Shown here piece after piece: positions 55,211 through 64,000 of a DNA stretch of 64,000 nucleotides. A model generated the notes under the pieces. That model was given only the letters and a program-made list of their open reading frames with translations, ran no database searches and was not told where the DNA came from. The DNA lies in contig CM039123.1 in assembly GCA_022036555.1 (NCBI GenBank), forward strand, positions 13,696,802 to 13,760,801. Reading direction: 5' to 3'. Each line of letters opens with the position of its first letter. The stretch's first letter is position 1. Source of the DNA: Microstegium vimineum. Its lineage: Eukaryota > Streptophyta > Magnoliopsida > Poales > Poaceae. Both the position numbers and the translations under genes were made by a program.

Positions 55211-55859
55211 ACCTCTGGATCAGGGATAAAACAAACACATCATGAACATAGTTTATCAAATATCTAGTTCCACATGTACATGAGTGTTTGAGTGCAGGGA
55301 TGAAGAAATGAAGCAAGTGAGAGCCAGTGGGACCCACATAGGGGGTTGGCCGACCACCCTATGGGCCCACCTGGCTCTCCCCCTCGGTCATGATCCAAGA
55401 GAGACACTCTAGAGTGCAATCCATCCATTGGATCCCTCTGTGCTTTCTCTCAACGGCTCATAAGCAAAGCACAAGGATTCATGGGCCCACACAAAGGAGA
55501 TTAACGTGACAACCACCACAGAACCAACATTCAACATCCATGACAAGTGGGACCAGCACCTAGAAGACCGAGGTGGGTCAGCCGAACCACCTTTGGGCCC
55601 ACCAGGCCCCCACTTGGTCCCTGATCAGTGGGGCCACCTTCAGGAGGACAGAGGAGGGCCCACTGGCCATAAGGGGGGTTCAGCCGAACCACCCCTAGGT
55701 CAGTTGGCCTCCCTCCAACCGCCATATGCAAGGAGACATGGTGGAAATCCACACCACACACCCAAGGACAGTTCCAAGGTCAGTTAATCCAAGGGTGGAG
55801 GATTGAAGCCCCCTGGATCGATGACATGGCGATGGAGTAGCCCCTACTCCACCTACCAC

Positions 55860-55867
55860 TATAAATA
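55860..55867 (+). promoter_or_regulatory. TATA box in the 5' LTR of E
   Basis: TATAAATA in the context CCACTATAAATAGAGGGTC. Present also at 63014-63021 in the 3' LTR. Confidence 0.72.
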
Positions 55868-56852
55868 GAGGGTCACTCCCCCCTCTCTAGATATGGTGAA
55901 GAAGCCTACAAGCTCCATTCCTTAGAATTGTTCTAGTAGTTAGTCTAGAGTGGGAGTTAGAGTTGAGTCGAGCTTGCTCGGGATTTCCGGAATCGTCTTC
56001 GGGGAAGTCTGGTATAGCTCTTGTATCTTTTCTTCTTTGTAAGACTTTATCTTTATTAATATATTATCCTTTCCCTTTACTTTACTTAGTATTTACTTTG
56101 AGCATTACTATACTAGATATAGTATTGTTATATGCTTTTGCTCTTTAATAGCCTTTACATTTATAGTCTGTGATCCTTGTGACCTTTCCTGTATGCGATC
56201 ATTGCCTGTCATAGGGTGCTTTGATTATTGATCATAGTCAAATTAATAAGTTGTGTGTAAGCGTGGTGCTTATATATTAGCTTATCCTTGATTACCGCTT
56301 ATTGTGTGGATTGTTCGTGGATGCTAGTAGAATGTGACAACTCTATCTAGCCTTAGTATTCCACCACGCATGTTAGATAAGTTATTAAATGGTAGGGCTT
56401 CAAGACATCAGGAGGGCGCGGTCCGATAGGAGTTTTGTCCTCCTACTGATCTATCCCCTCGCCTAGCATACTTGTATTGAGGAGACAAACTATAGTGTTT
56501 AATCTAGTTAATTAGCTAAGTATATTAAAGTAGAGTGAATTGCTTAGGAGTCCCTTGTACTCTCTCATTGTCCTCCCACCTAGCTAATCTGTCTAGTCCG
56601 TTCTAAGTATCATTTACCTAGGCTCTTTCATTCATCAATCCCCTTCCTATCACATTTATCATTTACCCCCCTATACTAGTCGATACTAAGTTGAGGTACT
56701 CTCTAGGATCTGTCTCTAATTATCATTTCTAGCTCAGCTTTCCCTTGGGATAAAATAAATTATGATACCTTGGAATACTCTTAGGTGAAGTGCTACAACG
56801 GTATAATCTGTGCACTTGCGGATTTATCCAATAGTCATAAGAAATACCCATA

Positions 56853-56931
56853 AGCATTTCTGGCACCGTACCGGGTATAGGGATTTATCTCTATTTGTGT
56901 TGTGACACTAAGAAGTGTCAACAAGCATTTA
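56853..56931 (+). repeat. Extra leader segment with a degenerate first primer-binding site
   Basis: After the LTR comes AGCATTTC and TGGCACCGTACCGGG (56861-56875), a degraded copy of the tRNA-Asp site. A further 55 bp ending AAGTGTCAACA, which looks like an LTR end, precede a second AGCATTTA and the good site. Element D has only one copy. Confidence 0.75.
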
Positions 56932-56949
56932 TGGCGCCGTTGCCGGGGA
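56932..56949 (+). other. tRNA-Asp primer-binding site of element E
   Basis: TGGCGCCGTTGCCGGGGA, a perfect complement of the plant tRNA-Asp(GTC) 3' end including CCA. Confidence 0.92.
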
Positions 56950-57070
56950 AAGCATAGCCTAGAAATTTTAATTAGATTGATTTCAGAGCTTATCATTAAC
57001 TTAGTTATCAATTAGTCATACGGGCTTACCCCCTGTCTGTGTCTTCTCTTCTTCTGAAGCCAGACAGTTT

Positions 57071-58490
57071 ATGAGCGGTTTCCAACTACCGGGAAACTAC
57101 CTAGAGGATCCTGAGCAGCTGTTGAGGAGGTCTAGATGTCGTCAAGTCCCGCCTCAGAGGTTCATCTCGAACCTGAATCCATTCGAGGAAGGAGGCTCTA
57201 CACCACCACTCAAGGAAGCTATGGCCCAGAAGACAATCTTTGACTTCTCGGCCCCGTCAGCTACCCACGTAGCTCAGGGTCCCGAGGTCAACTTCGGGGA
57301 TGCCAGCTTCGAGCTGAAGCCCGCCTTGATCCACATGGTGCAGGCCAATCCGTTTTGCGGAAAGCCCCATGAGGATGCCAATGCTAATCTCTAGCACTTC
57401 ATGGAGTTATGTGGCACATTCACTATCAAGGGAGGACGTGAACTTCATTAGCAACAACAACAACAACAATGGGTATCGACCCCAACAAGGAAGCTGGAAT
57501 TCACGCCCCTTCTACCAAGGTAATGGAGGTAATAGTAATTACAATAATTATAATTCTTACAATAACCAACCTTCATTAAAAGATCTTGTTCTAGGGCAAT
57601 CTAAGATTAATGATAGTATAAATAAGAAAATGATTGCCACTGATAAATTTCTTGAAAGCTTTGGTGAGAAAATGGATAGCTTTACAACTGCTATGAAAAA
57701 TCAATTGAGCTTTAATAAAATACTAGAAACCCAATTAGCTCAGTTAGCAACAGCTATGCCATCCTTAGAACAGGGTAAGATCCCTAGGAAACCAGAGGAC
57801 TCCATTGAGCATGTTAACATGGTAACAACAAAGTTAGGTAAGCCTCCACTGCACTCCTATTGGGGCTATCTTCTTGATCCTCCTTTCATCATGAAGAAGG
57901 AAGATCCAGGCCTCCCGACGATCAAGTGTTCAATCGAACAGCAGACATTCCACACCGCCTTCTGCGATCTTGGATCGGGCGTCAACATTATGTCAAAGGT
58001 AACATATGACAATCTCTTAGGAGGACCTTTGGTCCCCACATGTGTTCGCCTGCAGATGGCCGATCAAACCATACGGTTTCTCGAGGGACTCGCGAGGGAT
58101 ATCTTGGTAAACATCCAAGATGAGTACATCCCCACCGACTTCATCATTCTCGACATGGGAGCTAACGTGGAAGTTCCCGTCATCTTGTGAAGGCCCTTCC
58201 TCAACACCACCAATGCAGTCAGCTACGTTGGATCGGGCCAAATCCACTTCCAGTTCCCAAGTCATAACGTAAAATGTGCTGTCAATGGTTATAAACTTAA
58301 CAAACAGGTTAAAACACAACCACCGAGAAGAAGAGTTCGAGCCCCGCGCCCAAAGAAGCAATACCCGGAGGCCAAGATCAACGAACTCGAGGAAGATGAA
58401 CCTGCCAATCCAAGGCAGGTGTGGAAAGCAAAGGAGGTACACGCCCCACGGTCTCCGTCCCCGGAGCCATCATGTGCACCCGAAGAATGA
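57071..58490 (+). pseudogene. gag: gag-protease gene of element E with internal deletion
   Basis: The ATG at 57071 opens MSGFQLPGNYLEDPEQLLRR. The first part runs through FELKPALIHMVQANPFCGKPHEDANANL, a TAG, then HFMELCGTFTIKGG. There it jumps to EDVNFISNNNNNNGYRPQQG in another frame: the central gag core and the zinc knuckle, present in elements A and D, are missing. The second frame (to 58490) has the Asn-rich linker, a helical region (MKNQLSFNKILETQLAQLA), and one protease-like domain with CDLGSGVNIMS near 57965 and a broken ILGRPF (TGA at 58188-58190). The tail is basic (PPRRRVRAPRPKKQ) and ends with a TGA at 58488. The active-site triplet is D-L-G. Only one protease domain is seen, against two in A. 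Confidence 0.85.
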
Positions 58491-59377
58491 ACAAGAAGGA
58501 GAGTCCTACTCCGAGGACTTAAAATCAAGGAGTCTTCGCTGAAAGGTAAATCGGTAGTTATCTTTTATTTCCCTTCTTTCATTTAGTTAAAACCTTTTCT
58601 TTCATACTTAAAATTCAGAAAACTAAAATTAGATTAAATAAAACTTGAGAATTAGGTTAGCATTAAAATTTGACAAAAGGTAGGGCCAATAGGATGGTCG
58701 GTCGACCACCCTATATACCCTATCTTGGCTTAATTGGTTAAGGATCATGTAGGAACCTTTATAAAAGGAAAAGAAAAAAAATGGAGCACTAGGGTGGTCG
58801 GTCGACCACCCTAGATGCCACTTGATCATCTTCTTCCTTCCCCACCATCCTTTGTCCAAGAATCTCATGATTTGAGTAGTGTTGCTTTCAAAAATCAGAT
58901 TTATCTTTAGGAGACATCCCTTTTGCTTTGTCATGCTTCACATCAATCACTTTTGGTTAAAGCATGACACATCCTTGTCTCCCACTACTCCTTATCCAAA
59001 GTGGAGAATCATGACACCTTCCACTTTCACTTTGTCATGATTTGAAAAAGAAAACACATCAATCACCTTTGAGCAAACCATGACATACCTTTGTCCCCCA
59101 CTACTCTTTGTTTAAAGAGGAGAATCTTGACCACTTTAACTCAGCCTTTGATCACATCACATAGCACCTTTCACCTTTCACCAAGCACTAGGAAAATCAT
59201 GAGTGGGTTCCCCACCATGGGGTGGTCGGCCGACCACCCTTTGGTCACCTCCTCTCTCTCTCTTTTGCTTTGTGAAGGACATCCACTAAGGCTTGTGATC
59301 ATGGCACCCAAGGGGCATGCCCATGGGTGGTCGGCCGACCACCCCATGGCACCCCCTTGGTGCCATATCCTCTCCCC
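58491..59377 (+). promoter_or_regulatory. Spacer with four GGTCGGCCGACC-type palindromes before the downstream ORF
   Basis: Near-perfect copies at 58691-58708 and 58791-58812 (centre GGTC) and perfect 20-bp palindromes GGGTGGTCGGCCGACCACCC at 59220-59239 and 59325-59344. Between them lie repeated words such as CATGACAC and CACTTTG. No coding sense. The palindromes use the same wording as those in the LTR U3 of this element, and a TATA box follows at 59378. Confidence 0.75.
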
Positions 59378-59384
59378 TATAAAA
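59378..59384 (+). promoter_or_regulatory. TATA box of a putative internal promoter
   Basis: TATAAAA in the context CTCTCCCCTATAAAACCCC, 34 bp after the last perfect palindrome and 146 bp upstream of the ATG of the downstream ORF. The layout palindrome - TATA - leader - ATG mirrors the LTR promoter. Functional use is an inference. Confidence 0.6.
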
Positions 59385-59529
59385 CCCCATGCAAGGAGAG
59401 CTCATTCCCTCACACCTCAACCAGAATTCAGTTCTATCTCAAGCCTCTCCTTGCCTTGCTCTCTCCTTTCAAGAGAAGTAGTGATACTCTCTTCCTAGTC
59501 TTAACCTTGTGTCCTTCTTCTCTAAAAAG

Positions 59530-60878
59530 ATGAAGAACCCAATAAGCTCCATGTTCAAGAAAGCTAAGCAAATTATGAGAGGGAGCTTATCCCGAAGCTC
59601 CCATCAATCCGAAGATACTTCCCAAGGAAGAAGAAGGGGAGGTTCTGCCCGATACACTTGGGAGAACTTCCAAACCGAAGAACACCCTCAGGAGGAGGAA
59701 GAAGTACCAGAGGAGGTACCTCAGCTTGGGGCACTCATGGTACCCCCGATGAGGACTTATGATCAACAAAGCGGTCTCTGGTTTGATCAACCAGGGTACC
59801 AAAGGTACCTTCCTCTTCAGGATCGATCTTTCGAGCACACAAGGATATTGGATCCAAGTCTTCTCTCCAACACAGGTACGACCACCGAATTCGAAGCAAT
59901 CTTTTCTGCTCTTGGTTGGTCTAGCTTTTGGCAAGTAAATGAGTTTGGAATAGAGTTGCTTACTAAAGAATTCTTATGCTCTCTCCAAATCTCCAATGAT
60001 GGAATTACCTTTCACATGTTCAATCAAAGCTTTAGTATAACTTGGAGTCATCTAAGTGTTGCTCTTGGTTTTGAAGGTTCATGCTTGCTAGATTTAAACC
60101 CTGCCATGCATAGTTTCAATAAAAGGAAGTTTTGGTTCTCTATCTCTGCTCTAAAAAGTTGCTCAAATCCTAAACCTGAGGAAATTCATAATCCAACTCT
60201 TCGTTTCATGCATCTTTGGATGAAAATGACTTTGTTTCCTGGAAGTAATGCTAGCATGATAAATGAAATGGAATTAAAATTGCTATATGCCATGGTCAAC
60301 AAAATTCAAATCTCTCCTGTTAAATGCTTAGTGGAATTTTGGCAAAGTTCGCTTGAGAGTAATGAATCTATTCAATTCACTTCTTTAATTACTCATCTTG
60401 CTGAATCCATGAGGTGCCTCTTTCAAATAGGCAACTTCAATTGTATAGGACCCATAAGCTAACCCTTGATCTAGATCAAGGCATTGGACAAAGATGTTTT
60501 GCAGGTGCAGACAGGAGAGCTCAGGAGGGGCTATACTTTGTTCATCTTGAGCAAGGTGGTTCCTTCCGAGAAACTATGGACGAGGAGGAAGACAATGCAT
60601 CTTCTGATCCCATGCACACTTCAAGCGGCATGTCTCCTCGATCCTCACGTCTGCAAAGAGCACGAGCATCGTTCTCGTCCACACGAGAAAGGGAGCATCG
60701 TGAATTGCGGCAACAGTTCGATCATCTCACCAACACTTGTGGTGAGCTGCGTGTTGAGCACGATGAGACAACACGCATCGTCCAACAAACTGCCAAAGAT
60801 ATCCAAGTTATGCAAGAAGAACAACATCGGCAGTGGGACATGTGGCAGCAATTCCATCCACAACCGCCGCACCACTGA
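59530..60878 (+). pseudogene. Downstream ORF of Athila-like element E (ORF2)
   Basis: The first ATG is at 59530 (MKNPISSMFKKAKQIMRG). The first frame is open to 60462, about 310 codons, then one frame change near 60450 leads into a second frame that ends at the TGA at 60878. The N-terminus is basic; an acidic stretch EEHPQEEEEVPEEVPQ follows. The core has FGIELLTKEFLCSLQ, FHMFNQSFSITWSHLSVALGF, NPTLRFMHLWMKMTLFPG and MELKLLYAMVNKIQISPVK, resembling the Athila ORF1 / plant transposon protein family. The C-terminal part is a coiled coil (REHRELRQQFDHLTNTCGELR, IQVMQEEQHRQWDMWQQF). No signal peptide or clear transmembrane segment. Its position downstream of gag-pol is that of an env-like gene; function unknown. 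A homologous fossil lies at 47490-48346. Confidence 0.82.
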
Positions 60879-60885
60879 GCAAAGA

Positions 60886-60912
60886 ACAAGCTTGGGGGAG
60901 GTTCCCTCCCCC
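60886..60912 (+). other. Internal PPT-like tract of element E
   Basis: CAAGCTTGGGGGAGG directly after the ORF2 stop, followed by TTCCCTCCCCCC, so the G-tract can fold onto the C-tract. The wording AAGCTTGGGGGA is the same as at the true PPT (62303-62314). A GTATGT donor-like motif follows at about 60919. Confidence 0.75.
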
Positions 60913-62278
60913 CACTAAGGTATGTTTTTAATTTCAGCATTTATATTTATGTACTACTTTGCTTATCTTTGCTTTGCATCTAAAAAAATCTGCATATGAT
61001 GAAAATAATAAAAAGACTTTCTCTACTCCGCTCTCACATGCTTTATGAAAAATCTGTATCTCCTATGGAAATAATGAATAGTTGCTCTGCTAAACATCTC
61101 TCTAGTACTTAGTTTACAACTTGATATTTCTCTAAGTATGGATTACTTGGCTTGAAAAGAATTCATTATGAACCTCAAACTTTTGTGGGTTGCAAATGTT
61201 GTAACTAAGTCTAAGTTATTGTGAGACATGATATGACAAGATAAGAGCTCCTATGATATTGTTCCAAGCAAGAATGACTATCAGAGTTTTATTTCTTAAA
61301 TTGATAAAACACTTTGTTGTTCCTCAATAGTGATAAGTCCTACCAAAGCCATATATGATCTTTCATGATATAAGCTTTCTACATAAGCTGCTTACTTTGT
61401 GTTGAGTTTGGTCAAGTTTTGTGACCCTTGTTGAGAGACTTATCATGCTCCCAAGATCAAGATCACGTACACGCCACATATACATGCTGCTTCTACACTG
61501 GAAGTACGTAAAAACATGCCTTACATTTCCATATAGTTCATACTCCATGCTATAGTATAAAATCTCTCTCTAGTTTGTTGCTAGCAAATGAGACATAGAC
61601 TATGCAAAATTATGAAAAATTCAAGGGCATTCTAATGTCCCAAAATCTATGAGCATTCCAAAGCTCTTTTGAAATAATAATAATGAGCATCTTCAAAGCT
61701 CATAGAAAAATAAATAAAGATAGCTATGTCTCAAAGTTTATAAGTTAGGAAAGAGAGATCTTATAGGAGTATTGATCATTTACCATGTTTCCAGACACTT
61801 GCACATCTTGTTCTAAGAGTATGACACTTGTCTCCTTGGATCCGGGATTTGACTTTACAATATATGCAAGGTAAGTTTGCTACATCTTTATCCCTACCTA
61901 CAGCTCCACATAAGCTTTAGAAGTAGGATGAAAGAAGGAAAACTTTGATATGTGCCTTGGTAAGGAATCATACACCATATGAGAGACTCGAGAATGCTAT
62001 TTGAGGAACACCAAATTTTTCTTTTACAAAATCTTGCAAACCTCCGATATGAAACTTGTGAAAGAATGAGAAAACTAGTGCTCCAATCAAGTTGTTCTAT
62101 CTCTCAACCTCTCAACACAAAGGATAAAGCTATAAGCCCCATGAAGGACTAAGGTAATATGGGTGAGTCTGTATTGCTAATTTTTCCATTCAAAAGAGAA
62201 GTATATTGTTGTAGATCTAGTACTCTTGAAATATGAAGCATAGTAGCAACTCCTGATCCATCGAGCTAAGTTTGATTG
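60913..62278 (+). other. 3' non-coding region of element E with conserved modules
   Basis: 1.4 kb without coding sense. 61320-61930 is alignable by eye to element B (38740-39360) and in parts to element A (13570-14520), although those elements have different LTRs. Modules: hairpin TGCTTCTACACTGGAAGTA at 61486-61505; hairpin GAGC...AAAGCTC near 61685-61702; conserved GATCCGGGATTTGACTTTAC near 61840; GCAAGGTAAGT (splice-donor-like) at 61866-61876. Confidence 0.7.
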
Positions 62279-62297
62279 TTTGCTCGGGACGAGCAAA
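62279..62297 (+). other. Hairpin directly upstream of the PPT of element E
   Basis: TTTGCTCG (62279-62286) and CGAGCAAA (62290-62297) form a perfect 8-bp stem with a GGA loop. Elements A and B have the same hairpin with different closing pairs. Confidence 0.85.
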
Positions 62298-62300
62298 GGT

Positions 62301-62316
62301 TAAGCTTGGGGGATCT
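62301..62316 (+). other. Polypurine tract of element E
   Basis: TAAGCTTGGGGGATCT touches the 3' LTR start TGTTGGCAC at 62317. Confidence 0.85.
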
Positions 62317-64000
62317 TGTTGGCACAAGTTATGATTAACTTTTCTATACTTAAAATTGTGCCACCAACCTCTGGATCAGGGATAAAACAAACACATCATG
62401 AACATAGTTTATCAAATATCTAGTTCCACATGTACATGAGTGTTTGAGTGCAGGGATGAAGAAATGAAGCAAGTGAGAGCCAGTGGGACCCACATAGGGG
62501 TCGGCCGACCACCCTATGGGCCCACCTAGCTCTCCCCCTCGGCCTTGATCCAAGAGAGGCACTCTAGAGTGCAATCCATCCATTGGATCACTCCGTGCTT
62601 TCTCTCAACGGCTCATAAGCAAAGCACAAGGATTCATGGGCCCACACAAAGGAGATTAACGTGACAACCACCACAGAACCAACATTCAACATCCATGACA
62701 AGTGGGACCAGCACCTAGAAGACCGAGGTGGGTCAGCCGAACCACCTTTGGGCCCACCAGGCCCCCACTTGGTCCCTGATCAGTGGGGCCACCTTCAGGA
62801 GGATAGAGGAGGGCCCAGCGGCCATAGGGGGGTTCGGCCGAACCACCCCTAGGTCGGTTGACCTCCCTCCAACTGCCATATGCAAGGACACATGGTGGAA
62901 ATCCACACCACACACCCAAGGACGGTTCCAAGGTCGGTTAATCTAAGGGTGGAGGATTGAAGCCCCCTGGATCGATGACGTGGCGATGGAGTAGCCCCTA
63001 CTCCACCTCCCACTATAAATAGAGGGTCACTCCCCCCTCTCTAGACATGGTGAAGAAGCCTACAAGCTCCATTCCTTAGAATTGTTCTAGTAGTTAGTCT
63101 AGAGTGGGAGTTAGAGTTGAGTCGAGCTTGCTCGGGATTTCCGGAATCGTCTTTGGGGAAGTCTGGTATAGCTCTTGTATCTTTTCTTCTTTGTAAGACT
63201 TTATCTTTATTAATATATTATCCTTTCCCTTTACTTTACTTAGTATTTACTTTGAGCATTACTATACTAGATATAGTATTGTTATATGCTTTTGCTCTTT
63301 AATAGCCTTTACATTTATAGTCTGTGATCCTTGTGACCTTTCCTGTATGCGATCATTGCCTATCATAGGGTGCTTTGATTATTGATCGTAGTCAAAGTAA
63401 TAAGTTGTGTGTAAGCGTGGTGCTTATATATTAGCTTATCCTTGATTACCGCTTATTGCGTGGATTGTTCGTGGATGCTAGTAGAAGGTGACAACTCTAT
63501 CTAGCCTTAGTATTCCACCACGCGTGTCAGATAAGTTATTAAAAGGTAGGGCTTCAAGACACCAGGAGGGCGCGGTCCGGTAGGAGTTTTGTCCTCCTAC
63601 TGATCTATCCCCTCGCCTAGCATACTTGTATTGAGGAGACAAACTATAGTGTTTAGTCTAGTTAATTAGCTAAGTATATTAAAGTAGAGTGAATTGCTTA
63701 GGAGTCCCTTGTACTCTCTCGTTGTCCTCCCACCTAGCTAATCTGTCTAGTCTGTTCTAAGTATCATTTACCTAGGCTCTTTCATTCATCAATCCCCTTC
63801 CTATCATATTTATCATTTACCCCCCTATACTAGTCGATACTAAGTTGAGGTACTCTCTAGGATCTCTCTCTAATTATCATTTCTAGCTCAGCTTTCCCTT
63901 GGGATAAAATAAATTATGATACCTTGGAATACTCCTAGGTGAAGTGCTACAGCGGTATAATCTGTGCACTTGTGGATTTATCCAATAGTCATAAGAAATA
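62317..64000 (+). repeat. 3' LTR of element E (incomplete)
   Basis: 1,684 bp to the window edge, aligned to 55161-56846 of the 5' LTR. Only about six bases are missing. Palindromes are better preserved here (GGTCGGCCGACC at 62499-62510, GGTTCGGCCGAACC near 62829-62842). TATA box at 63014-63021. Confidence 0.92.
63014..63021 (+). promoter_or_regulatory. TATA box in the 3' LTR of E
   Basis: TATAAATA, same context as at 55860. Confidence 0.7.

Larger units (their letters stand above)
55161..56852 (+). repeat. 5' LTR of element E
   Basis: 1,692 bp, starting TGTTGGCACAAG and ending AATACCCATA, where related LTRs end AATACCAACA. TATA box 55860-55867. Palindromic words GGTTGGCCGACC near 55345, GGGTCAGCCGAACC near 55573 and GGGTTCAGCCGAACC near 55677 lie upstream of the TATA box. 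Start foldback: GGCACAA (55165-55171) and TTGTGCC (55200-55206). Confidence 0.9.
55161..64000 (+). mobile_element. Athila-like Gypsy element E (3' LTR cut by the window end)
   Basis: 5' LTR 55161-56852, duplicated primer-binding region, gag-protease (57071-58490), a 1-kb spacer with palindromes and a TATA box, a separate ORF (59530-60878), a 3' non-coding region and a 3' LTR from 62317. There is no RT, RNase H or integrase between protease and the downstream ORF, which is where pol should be. The LTRs differ at few places, so it is one of the younger insertions here. The 5-mer before it is AATAC; its partner lies outside the window. Confidence 0.9.

Noticed and set aside
55506..55787. 93-codon Pro/Gly-rich ORF, repeated at 62661
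   Set aside because: Located in U3 of the LTR of E and truncated by a stop in the second copy; no sign of coding selection.
60918..60942. Tiny intron-like GTATGT...TTTCAG right after the internal PPT of E
   Set aside because: At about 20 bases it is far too short for a plant intron. Only the donor-like part could matter.
1..64000. Host protein-coding genes, tRNA or rRNA genes
   Set aside because: Every domain I recognise belongs to a transposable element. No tRNA-like cloverleaf or rRNA segment was seen; the tRNA-Asp-like sequences are primer-binding sites of 15-18 bases only.

Overview
This window is nuclear DNA of a flowering plant. It is most likely a grass, because the mix of SIRE-type Copia, Athila-type and Tat-type Gypsy, L1 LINE and hAT elements is typical of large grass genomes; this is an inference and I cannot name the species. 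I see no host protein-coding gene, tRNA or rRNA. Nearly every base belongs to a stack of nested, decayed transposable elements.

Layout. (1) 1-2233: the 3' part of a Tork-like Copia element on the minus strand (LTR, RNase H, RT). (2) At 2234 it is cut by a Tat-like Gypsy element, here F (+ strand, 5' LTR 2234-3834, gag and protease remnants to about 6930). (3) Where the 3' LTR of F begins, a SIRE-like Copia element, here G (minus strand, 9504-31601, perfect 5-bp TSD ATGTG), has inserted. G carries gag, pol and a third env-position ORF. (4) G is itself split by an Athila-like Gypsy element, here A (minus strand, 11413-20184), which has a gag-protease gene but no RT or integrase. (5) The 3' LTR of F (31605-31960) ends abruptly against a 5'-truncated L1 LINE (+ strand). 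The LINE is interrupted three times: by a non-autonomous hAT element (33488-34148, 8-bp TSD), by a solo LTR (35118-36385, 5-bp TSD) and by a second Athila-like element, B (36684-46644, minus strand, 5-bp TSD). (6) 46760-48432 holds unassigned DNA and an antisense fossil of an Athila ORF. (7) 48433-51165 is the 5' half of an Athila-like element D (+). (8) 51166-52138 is an isolated SIRE-like integrase fragment (minus). (9) 52139-55160 is the 5' end of a Tat-like element H (+). (10) From 55161 to past the window end lies Athila-like element E (+), with gag-protease, a separate downstream ORF and both LTRs; the 3' LTR is cut by the window end.

How the parts work together. In autonomous elements gag forms the particle and pol supplies protease, integrase, RT and RNase H. 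Here G has a full pol, but with stops, frameshifts and a changed RT catalytic motif. F, A, B and E have gag and protease only, so any mobility would have needed enzymes from elsewhere.

The most interesting signals are non-coding and recur between families: a foldback at the start of each Athila LTR, a small hairpin just upstream of the polypurine tract (PPT), internal copies of the PPT, conserved hairpin modules in the 3' non-coding region, and GC-rich palindromes shared between the LTR U3 and the spacer before the third ORF. In element E those palindromes are followed by a TATA box 146 bp upstream of that ORF. The 100-base N gap lies in an LTR whose sister copy shows that about zero bases are missing.
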